A stretch of 15,383 nucleotides of DNA from Bacteroidota bacterium (GTDB lineage: Bacteria; Bacteroidota; Bacteroidia; Cytophagales; Cyclobacteriaceae). Shown piece by piece: positions 7,789 through 14,370 of the stretch. The stretch lies in contig JAEYXN010000124.1 of the NCBI GenBank assembly GCA_023431285.1, positions 1 to 15,383 on the forward strand. Direction: 5' to 3'. Under the pieces are notes generated by a model. The model searched no databases, was not told where the DNA came from, and saw only the letters and a program-made list of their open reading frames with translations. The position numbers and the translations under genes were made by a program. The stretch's first letter is position 1; each line of letters starts with the position of its first letter.

Positions 7789-9072
7789 ATGAATAAGATT
7801 CAGCACATCAGAGATGAAATCGTCAGGCACGAGACGGCGTTGACGAAGTTGCTGGACAAAGTCGAAAAGCTCGCCCTCGATTCCGGAGATACCAAAATAA
7901 GTGCTTTCATCGCCAAAGAGCGAAAGAAGGTGAATGGTACCCTCGCAAAAATTTCAACATGTTCAGCCGATCTTTTGCCTTCCTTTCAGCAAGAGCTGAA
8001 GAAAAGGACAAAGAGACTGGAAGCCAAAGTGAGTACGCTTAACAAAGCAAAGGATGCGCTGGTCTCCAATAACTACCTTCTTGAGTATAAGAAGAACGAT
8101 CTGCTTGTACTTACAACCAAGCTTGAAGATGCCTACGAGGAAATCAGCCTGAAGAATAAGGAGCTTACGGAGAAACAGCAGATGATCCAGGAGCAGGCTG
8201 AGACTCTTAACGCGGTGTACGAGGAAATGATCACGAAAAATGAAGAGCTCATCGCGCAGAAGGAGGCCCTGCTTGATCAGTCCGATTACCTGCATGATGC
8301 CAACCAGACAATTACGCACATGCATCGTGAGGTCGAGTTGCAGAAAGATGAAATCCTTCGAAAGAACGAGGAGCTTCTCAACCTGAACAATGAGAAAAAC
8401 AACCTTATTGGTATCGTGGCCCACGATTTGAAAAGTCCGTTGAATCAGATTCGCGGATTACTCAGTCTTCTCAAGCAGACCATTTCTGACAGGTCAGAGG
8501 AAACGATGTCTTTTATCAACATGATGGAAACAAGCTCTGAGAAGCTTTCTGAAATGATCGGCAAGATCCTCGATGTTGAAGCAATCGAATCGAAGCAACT
8601 GAACCTCCGCATCGAAGAGTTACCAATGGCTAAGATGATCGGTGCGCTGGCAGACCGGTACGAACTCGCTGCAGGAGAAAAACAGATCGTAATTCACCGC
8701 GATCTCCCGGAAGGGCTACACGCCGTTGCCGATAGCGGTTACACAGAGCAGGTGTGTGAAAATCTTTTGTCAAACGCAATCAAATTCTCGCCGGGAAATC
8801 GACACGTTTTCCTGAACTTGTCTGCATCCGATGGAAGAATAATACTTGAAGTACGGGACGAAGGTCCTGGTTTGACCGATAGTGACAAGGCTAAGCTTTT
8901 CGGGAAATATCAAAAACTTAGCGCAAGGCCCACAGGTAACGAAACATCTACCGGTCTGGGATTATCCATCGTAAAGAAGTTTGTCGAAGCAATGGGAGGA
9001 CAAATATGGTGCGAAAGTGAAGCCGGAAAAGGAGCGAGCTTTTTTGTGTCTTTTCCGGCAAAAGCAGTCTAG
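7789..9072 (+). CDS. Cytoplasmic coiled-coil sensor histidine kinase
   Basis: From the ATG at 7789 the product is 427 aa; an in-frame ATG at 7759 would add ten residues, but 7789 has a GGAAG at 7779-7783 with normal spacing. Residues 5-205 are charged and helical with heptad-like character and recurring K-N-[K/E]-E-L units, pointing to one long coiled coil. No signal peptide, membrane helix or PAS domain is visible. The kinase core is complete: H-box A-H-D-L-K-S-P-L-N (phospho-acceptor His212), N-box N-L-L-S-N-A (Asn325 and Asn329), G1 D-E-G-P-G (from Asp357), F-box L-F-G-K-Y, and G2 G-L-G-L-S (from Gly389). It should autophosphorylate and pass phosphate to a response regulator, but no regulator gene adjoins it. 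Its input is unknown; the coiled coil may couple it to another protein. Lying between two alpha-amylase genes, it could regulate starch use, but the position alone does not show this. Confidence 0.9.
   Translation: MNKIQHIRDEIVRHETALTKLLDKVEKLALDSGDTKISAFIAKERKKVNGTLAKISTCSADLLPSFQQELKKRTKRLEAKVSTLNKAKDALVSNNYLLEYKKNDLLVLTTKLEDAYEEISLKNKELTEKQQMIQEQAETLNAVYEEMITKNEELIAQKEALLDQSDYLHDANQTITHMHREVELQKDEILRKNEELLNLNNEKNNLIGIVAHDLKSPLNQIRGLLSLLKQTISDRSEETMSFINMMETSSEKLSEMIGKILDVEAIESKQLNLRIEELPMAKMIGALADRYELAAGEKQIVIHRDLPEGLHAVADSGYTEQVCENLLSNAIKFSPGNRHVFLNLSASDGRIILEVRDEGPGLTDSDKAKLFGKYQKLSARPTGNETSTGLGLSIVKKFVEAMGGQIWCESEAGKGASFFVSFPAKAV
9022..9059 (-). terminator. Inverted repeat in the kinase 3' end, possible terminator for the SusA-like gene
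   Basis: A perfect 10-bp inverted repeat (9022-9031 GCCGGAAAAG and 9050-9059) spans an 18-nt loop, starting 9 bp past the minus-strand stop codon at 9069-9071. On the minus strand it is followed by the moderately U-rich TTCACTTTCGC. It lies wholly within the last kinase codons (A-G-K-G ... F-P-A), so it could also be a by-product of the conserved kinase C-terminus. Low confidence as a terminator. Confidence 0.35.
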
Positions 9073-10922
9073 GGCAGGAGCTCAAGCACCATCACATACT
9101 TCGCCGGAACTAAAATCTCCTTCATCATACTCACCGTTTTCTGTGTTGCGACTTCTCTGCTGTTCGAGTGCGGTTCGATGGTTTCTTTGAAGCGCTCCGT
9201 ACTTACACTGACTTGCTTATCGTTTGAATTCATGATACACATGATAGTCTGGTCAGCCGACTTACGAAAATAAACATAAACGCCATCCTCCGGAACGTAT
9301 TGAATAAATCTCCCTTTGGTAAGCGCGCTGGAGCTCTTTCTGAAATTCGCCAGTGCTCTTGTAAACTGGAAGATGTCATTTTCTTCTGAAGTACGTCCTT
9401 CCTTCACGAGTTTGTTCGATTTATCGCCAGCCCATCCCCCTGGAAAGTCAAGTCTTACCAATCCGTCGGGATTTGAGAAGTTCTTCATCAGTATTTCTGT
9501 TCCATAGTATAGCTGAGGTATGCCGCGGCAGGTGAGGAGCCACGCTATTCCCATCTTTTGTTTTCGGATATCCTCGCCAACGACGGAGAAAAAACGGCTC
9601 TTGTCGTGATTGTCAAGGAAGATTACGTTTTGTGTCGGGTCGACATAAATGAAGTCATTTGATAATGTCGAATAAAGTTTGTTGACACCTTCAGTCCAGC
9701 CAAAGGGTTGGTTCACTGCCTGCTCAATTCCGTACATGTTCAATTGAAAGTCGGTGAGTCCGGGGAGGTTACTCTTGAATTCAGTGTTCATGATATTCCT
9801 TCCAAAGTAGGCCTGGTTGATCACGCCATGCACCCAGGTTTCACCAAACATGGTGATGTTCGGATACTCATCAAAGAGTGCCTGATTGCAACGATTCATG
9901 AAATCCAGATCGTTGTAAACATAGGTATCGATTCTCCAACCGTCGACTCCGAATTCCTCCACACACCAGATGGCATGCTGAATCAGGAAGTTGGCAACAA
10001 AAGGATTTTTTTGATTCAGATCCGGCATCATGGGAGTAAACCATCCGTCACTCATTCGTTTTCGGTCGCTCTCAGCGGCATAGGCGTCCATTAGAACCTG
10101 ATCTTTGTAGGTTGTACCGGTGTATTGAGGCCATTGATTGAGCCAGTCTTTGGCCGGCCCATCCTGTACGATAAAATGATAGAGGCCGATGTGGTTATAC
10201 ACAGCATCCTGTATCAACTTCATGTTTCTTTTGTGAAGTTCATCGCTAAGTTTCCTGTACATCGCATCGCCTCCGAGACGAGGGTCCACTTTGTAATGAT
10301 CTGTTATGGCATATCCATGCTCCGAACGATTCGGCATGTCATTCTTCAATACAGGCATTAGCCATAGCGTTGTGACGCCCAGGTCCTGCAGATAATCCAG
10401 GTGGTTGATAATTCCCTGAAGGTCGCCACCATGCCGATGGAAGATGGAATCTCTGTTAAGTGACTGGTCGCGCATTCCTTTAATGCGATCATTGGATGGA
10501 TCGCCATTGCTGAAACGATCCGGCATGATGAGATAGATCAGATCTTCGGACCGTACCCCTTGCGCGAACTTCGTACTGGAATTTCTTTCTTTCAACGTCC
10601 AGGGTACACGCTGTGATTTTTTTCCTTTGGTGAAGACGATATTAAAAGTCCCGGGCTTTGCGTCAGGGGAGATGGCGAGATCGAGAGAAAGATATTTGCC
10701 ATTTTCAAACTTGCTGACTTTTTCGAGCGTAATGCCGGGGATGTTCAATTGGACATCGGATGAGCTGAAGGAGGGATCACTTGACTTCACCAGGAGTTGC
10801 ACTTTCGACCATTTCATTCCCTGCCACCACGTGGGAGGAAAGATTTCAGTTTGGGCGAAACTTTCTCCGATGGAGAGGGTGGAACAGGCAATTACAATGA
10901 GAGCAAATATTGAGCGCTTCAT
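9069..10922 (-). CDS. susA: SusA-like periplasmic neopullulanase/cyclomaltodextrinase (GH13)
   Basis: The 617-aa product has a signal peptide ending at about S-F-A/Q (residue 24), an N-terminal cyclomaltodextrinase-type beta domain (about 25-112; P-P-T-W-W-Q-G-M), a GH13 barrel, and a small C-terminal beta domain (about 530-617). The four GH13 regions are intact: D-A-V-Y-N-H (Asp239, His244), G-W-R-I-D (nucleophile Asp332), F-G-E-T-W (acid/base Glu361) and F-L-D-N-H-D (His439, Asp440). The early motif M-P-D-R-F-S-N-G-D is typical of the neopullulanase/cyclomaltodextrinase branch. It should hydrolyse imported maltooligosaccharides, cyclodextrins or pullulan fragments in the periplasm, as SusA does. 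The gene is divergent from susC, unlike the B. thetaiotaomicron order in which susA and susC run the same way. Its last 4 bp overlap the end of the kinase gene. The ATG is preceded by no clear Shine-Dalgarno site, as is usual in this phylum. Confidence 0.92.
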   Translation of the reverse strand: MKRSIFALIVIACSTLSIGESFAQTEIFPPTWWQGMKWSKVQLLVKSSDPSFSSSDVQLNIPGITLEKVSKFENGKYLSLDLAISPDAKPGTFNIVFTKGKKSQRVPWTLKERNSSTKFAQGVRSEDLIYLIMPDRFSNGDPSNDRIKGMRDQSLNRDSIFHRHGGDLQGIINHLDYLQDLGVTTLWLMPVLKNDMPNRSEHGYAITDHYKVDPRLGGDAMYRKLSDELHKRNMKLIQDAVYNHIGLYHFIVQDGPAKDWLNQWPQYTGTTYKDQVLMDAYAAESDRKRMSDGWFTPMMPDLNQKNPFVANFLIQHAIWCVEEFGVDGWRIDTYVYNDLDFMNRCNQALFDEYPNITMFGETWVHGVINQAYFGRNIMNTEFKSNLPGLTDFQLNMYGIEQAVNQPFGWTEGVNKLYSTLSNDFIYVDPTQNVIFLDNHDKSRFFSVVGEDIRKQKMGIAWLLTCRGIPQLYYGTEILMKNFSNPDGLVRLDFPGGWAGDKSNKLVKEGRTSEENDIFQFTRALANFRKSSSALTKGRFIQYVPEDGVYVYFRKSADQTIMCIMNSNDKQVSVSTERFKETIEPHSNSREVATQKTVSMMKEILVPAKYVMVLELLP

Positions 10923-10950
10923 AGAAATGTGATCCGGGAGAGGGATCAGT

Positions 10951-10958
10951 CAAATATA
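10951..10958 (-). promoter_or_regulatory. Bacteroidota -7 promoter element for the SusA-like gene
   Basis: On the minus strand these bases read TATATTTG, a full match to the Bacteroidota primary-sigma -7 consensus TAnnTTTG, with the element ending 29 bp before the ATG at 10922. CAAA at 10981-10984 reads TTTG on the minus strand and could be the -33 element, though the 22-bp gap is slightly longer than usual. The position and orientation fit the gene well. Confidence 0.55.
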
Positions 10959-10990
10959 GGTGAGCGGTTTGCAAAAACTTCAAAAAACGG

Positions 10991-11012
10991 CAATTAAAGC
11001 GGGCGATAATTG
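10991..11012. promoter_or_regulatory. Inverted repeat CAATTA-n10-TAATTG between the divergent genes
   Basis: A 6-bp perfect inverted repeat (arms 10991-10996 and 11007-11012) with 10-bp spacing lies upstream of the predicted SusA-like promoter, in the middle of the divergent control region. The geometry would fit a dimeric regulator on adjacent helical turns. The arms are AT-rich and short, so chance is quite possible. Confidence 0.25.
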
Positions 11013-11026
11013 AAGTTTTATTTTTA

Positions 11027-11050
11027 GGAAACGATTGCGATACCGTTTTC
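11027..11050. promoter_or_regulatory. LacI-family-like operator in the susA-susC divergent region
   Basis: The arms AAACG (11029-11033) and CGTTT (11044-11048) are perfect inverted copies around a central CG at 11038-11039. Two further symmetric pairs are T11035/A11042 and G11027/C11050. Arms of this kind flanking a central CG are the hallmark of LacI/GalR-family operators, and LacI-type regulators control starch or maltose loci in several Bacteroidota. It sits just upstream of the candidate susC promoter. No regulator gene is in the window, so which protein binds is unknown. Confidence 0.45.
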
Positions 11051-11063
11051 TGTCAAAAAGATG

Positions 11064-11071
11064 TATGTTTT
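11064..11071 (+). promoter_or_regulatory. Possible -7 promoter element for susC-susD
   Basis: TATGTTTT differs in one base from TAnnTTTG. It lies 14 bp downstream of the LacI-like operator and would give an untranslated leader of about 100 nt before the ATG at 11178, which is normal for SusC genes. I see no good TTTG -33 element at the expected distance, so this is tentative. Confidence 0.3.
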
Positions 11072-11117
11072 TACACCTAATGTGCCAAACTTCTAATTAT
11101 ATTATAAACTGATTTGG

Positions 11118-11125
11118 AAACGTTT
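11118..11125. promoter_or_regulatory. AAACGTTT palindrome in the susC leader
   Basis: This 8-bp perfect palindrome has TTT at 11113-11115 and AAA at 11128-11130 in symmetric positions. Its half-site AAACG/CGTTT equals the arms of the operator candidate at 11027-11050. It could be a second, more compact site for the same regulator inside the transcribed leader. It also overlaps the TTG at 11124 that could serve as an upstream start codon for SusC. Confidence 0.3.
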
Positions 11126-11177
11126 GAAAAACACTTTTCAAGTCGCCAACAATTTTAAACCCAAACCAAAAAACCGT

Positions 11178-14100
11178 ATGACAAAATTTTATCTGTTCAG
11201 CAGATACTGTACGGTCCTCCTATTTTTGACAATGCTATCCACTGAAGGGTGGTCGCAGGGGAGGATCATCACAGGAACTGTGACGGCTGCCGAAGACGGC
11301 ACCGGCCTACCAGGAGTAAACATCTTAGAAAAAGGAACCAGTAACGGAACGATCACGTCAGCCGACGGATCGTACTCAATCAGTGTCGGTGACAATGCGA
11401 CACTTGTATTTTCATTCGTAGGTTATAAATCGACCGAATTACCCGTCGGATCACAATCATCCGTAAGTGTCGCGCTGAATGCAGACGTGACGGCACTCTC
11501 TGAAGTGGTTGTCATTGGATATGGTGAGGTAAACAAACGTGATGCGACCGGTGCGGTTACTTCAGTTTCTGCAAAAGATTTTAACGCAGGGCTTATTTCT
11601 TCACCGGAGCAACTTATCCAGGGAAAAACGGCTGGGGTGCAAATGACGTCAGCATCCGGAAATCCCGGTGATGGTGTTCAGTTGAGGATTCGCGGTACCA
11701 ACTCGATAAGATCAAACAACAACCCTCTGTTCGTTGTTGATGGAGTGCCTCTTGCAGGGGGGACTCAGCCTGCTGCAGCAGATGTAGGGTTCGGTACTAC
11801 CGGCGACACCAACCCTATGAACTTTCTTAACCCCAGCGATATTGAAAGCATCAGCATTCTGAAGGATGCTTCAGCCACTGCGATTTATGGATCAAGAGGT
11901 GCAAACGGCGTCGTGATCATCACCACCAAGAAAGGCAGGGGTGCTTCAGGCTTTGAGTTCGGCTCACAGCTCAGTGTTTCTACACCTCGTAACAAATATG
12001 ATCTTCTTGATCGTGAAGAATTTCTCGACGGTGTTGAGCAATACGGCGGCGATCGAAATCTTCGGGACTCCGGAGGAAATACTGACTGGCAGGATTATAT
12101 CCTTCGAACTTCTGTTTCCCACAAACAAAATCTTGCATATTCAAGAGGTTTCAAGACTGGCTCGGTAAGGGCTTCTGTTGGTTATGAAAATCAGCAGGGT
12201 ATTCTTGAAAACTCCTATATGAAACGTTTTACAGGGAAGATCAATGCCGGCAAGTCCTTCTTGAATGACGCCCTGAAATTGGATCTTTCTACAACCTACT
12301 CAAAAGTAAATCGCGAAGATCCTCCAATCAGTGGTAACTCAGGATTCCAGGGTGACCTCATTGGTGCAGCCTACTCAGCGAATCCAACCTGGTATGATTC
12401 AGTAGACTTCAACCCGGGCGGACAAAGAAGCCCGGCCAATATGCTCGCGTATTACAAAAGTACAGGAGCAACGGACCGTGTACTCGCAAACCTTTCTGCT
12501 GATTATAAAATTGCGGAAGGACTGTCAGCTAAATTGACATACGGTGTAGACTGGGCAAACGCTGACCGTGTTACGCTTCTTTCTGGAAAAGCTGTCAACG
12601 CTGGTAATGGAGTAACAGGTTTTGGTACAGGTCAGCTCAACGAGAACAAGAATATCAACCACCTTTTCGAAGGTACACTTACATATAATAAGAAAGCCGG
12701 AGCTGTTGATATCAACTTTGTTGGAGGTTATTCAGTTCAAAGTTTCCGCAACCAATGGATGTGGGCTACTGGAAAAGGATTTACCGACTACAACAGCTTT
12801 ACAGCGATGGAAGACGAGCTGAGAAATTCCTATGATGCTGGTGATGCCGCTGCACAAAGAGCAGCAAATGGTCAGTATAATAACTGGGGTATCTCAGATG
12901 ACCTGCGTGCAGGAGGAAACACGCAGGTTGGCGGCGCGGTGAGCGGTGTGTTTTTTGATGATGATGATAATACCTTTGTACAATCATTCTTCCCTAAGCC
13001 TGCAGGGGTGACGTTGGATGGTATTGCTGCGAACTTCTACGACCAGACAGATTATCTTCAATCATACTTTGCCCGTGGCAATTTCACCTTCAACGATAAG
13101 TATCTTGTCACACTGACAGTTCGCGCGGACGGATCATCAAAATTTGGTGATGAAAACAAGTATGGAATATTCCCGTCAGGAGCGGTAGCATGGCAAATTC
13201 ATGAGGAAGAATTCCTTCCTGAGTCTGTCAGTACTTTAAAGTTGAGAGTGGGTTACGGAGTCGTAGGTAACCAGGACGGCCTTGGCTATGGAAACTTTCT
13301 CACGAGAAGAAGGTATGCAGATATGAGCGTGGGTGATAGTCGTGAGGTAAACGTTCCCGGATTGGCGCAGCAGGGATTCCGGAACAATGGTCTGAAGTGG
13401 GAAGAAACTTCTCAGTTGGGGATTGGAATTGATTTCGGTATTATCAATGACAGATTATCCGGATCGATCGATTGGTATAAAAAGGAAACTACAGATCTGT
13501 TGATGCGCTTCAACGCACCTCAGCCTTCTCCTACGCCATTGTTGTTCCGCAACCTTGATGCGACTGTCGAAAACAAAGGCTGGGAGCTTTCACTTTCCTA
13601 CGCTGCTATTGAAGGAGCTGATCGCACCCTGACAATAAGTGGTAACATTGCGCGAAACGAAAATATGGTGAAGAACTTCGCTGGCGTATTCGATGCTGGA
13701 AGGATCTACGGCCAGGGATTGTCAGAGGCGTTTGCTCAGCGCGTCGTTGAAGGACAACCTTTATTTTCATACTTTCTAAGGTCCTTCGAAGGCTTCGATG
13801 AAAATGGTCAGCCGATCTCGGATGACTTGCAAAAGTTTGTGGGCAAGTCGGCGCTCCCTACGTGGAACGCCGGTCTCTCTATCAATGGTACCTTTAACAG
13901 GTTTGATTTTGCGATGTACTTCTCAGGACAATTCGGCCACTACATCTACAACAATACCAGGAATGCCTATTTTACCGCGGGTTCAATCAACGTCGCAAGA
14001 AACGTGACTCCGGATGTATTGACAAGTGGCGAATCCGGTGCTGCTGAAGCTGCTGTTTCAGAACGTTTCGTGGAGAAAGGTGACTTCGTCAGAATGCAGA

Positions 14101-14333
14101 ATCTGTCATTCGGATATGCACTGGTGCAGGGAGGCGAGAAGATTAAGAATCTTCGTCTTTCCCTGAATCTTCAAAACCTGTTTGTGATCACCAACTACTC
14201 TGGTCTTGATCCGGAAGTCAGCTCGAATCCGGCGAACTACCAGCTGCTGAATGATCTTCCTACAGCAGGAATTGATTATGCGGCATATCCCAGACCCACA
14301 ACGTTCGCTTTATCTTTAAATGCGACATTCTGA
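11178..14333 (+). CDS. susC: SusC/RagA-family TonB-dependent receptor
   Basis: From the ATG at 11178 the product is 1051 aa and starts with a signal peptide (about 1-26, W-S/Q). An in-frame TTG at 11124 would add 18 residues ahead of that signal peptide, so 11178 is preferred; the leader before it is A-rich without a Shine-Dalgarno site. A carboxypeptidase-regulatory-like domain (about 28-105) leads to the TonB box E-V-V-V-I-G-Y-G (from residue 109), a plug domain with L-F-V-V-D-G-V-P (184-191) and the SusC/RagA signature D-A-S-A-T-A-I-Y-G-S-R-G (from 230). A large outer-membrane barrel follows, ending in a terminal Phe (N-A-T-F), as needed for BAM assembly. It should import maltooligosaccharides under TonB-ExbBD energy, capped by the SusD-like protein encoded 37 bp downstream. 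Starch as the substrate is inferred from neighbouring amylase and starch-binding genes, not from this protein itself. Confidence 0.93.
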   Translation: MTKFYLFSRYCTVLLFLTMLSTEGWSQGRIITGTVTAAEDGTGLPGVNILEKGTSNGTITSADGSYSISVGDNATLVFSFVGYKSTELPVGSQSSVSVALNADVTALSEVVVIGYGEVNKRDATGAVTSVSAKDFNAGLISSPEQLIQGKTAGVQMTSASGNPGDGVQLRIRGTNSIRSNNNPLFVVDGVPLAGGTQPAAADVGFGTTGDTNPMNFLNPSDIESISILKDASATAIYGSRGANGVVIITTKKGRGASGFEFGSQLSVSTPRNKYDLLDREEFLDGVEQYGGDRNLRDSGGNTDWQDYILRTSVSHKQNLAYSRGFKTGSVRASVGYENQQGILENSYMKRFTGKINAGKSFLNDALKLDLSTTYSKVNREDPPISGNSGFQGDLIGAAYSANPTWYDSVDFNPGGQRSPANMLAYYKSTGATDRVLANLSADYKIAEGLSAKLTYGVDWANADRVTLLSGKAVNAGNGVTGFGTGQLNENKNINHLFEGTLTYNKKAGAVDINFVGGYSVQSFRNQWMWATGKGFTDYNSFTAMEDELRNSYDAGDAAAQRAANGQYNNWGISDDLRAGGNTQVGGAVSGVFFDDDDNTFVQSFFPKPAGVTLDGIAANFYDQTDYLQSYFARGNFTFNDKYLVTLTVRADGSSKFGDENKYGIFPSGAVAWQIHEEEFLPESVSTLKLRVGYGVVGNQDGLGYGNFLTRRRYADMSVGDSREVNVPGLAQQGFRNNGLKWEETSQLGIGIDFGIINDRLSGSIDWYKKETTDLLMRFNAPQPSPTPLLFRNLDATVENKGWELSLSYAAIEGADRTLTISGNIARNENMVKNFAGVFDAGRIYGQGLSEAFAQRVVEGQPLFSYFLRSFEGFDENGQPISDDLQKFVGKSALPTWNAGLSINGTFNRFDFAMYFSGQFGHYIYNNTRNAYFTAGSINVARNVTPDVLTSGESGAAEAAVSERFVEKGDFVRMQNLSFGYALVQGGEKIKNLRLSLNLQNLFVITNYSGLDPEVSSNPANYQLLNDLPTAGIDYAAYPRPTTFALSLNATF

Positions 14334-14370
14334 TATGCGGATTCAAGAAGGTAATCTTAAAGAAATTAAA

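Noticed and set aside
7963..8424. Minus-strand open frame of 153 codons inside the kinase gene
   Set aside because: It lies opposite the coiled-coil region, and its Leu/Val/Phe-rich product is what one expects from the antisense of Lys/Glu-rich codons. No promoter or family motif seen.
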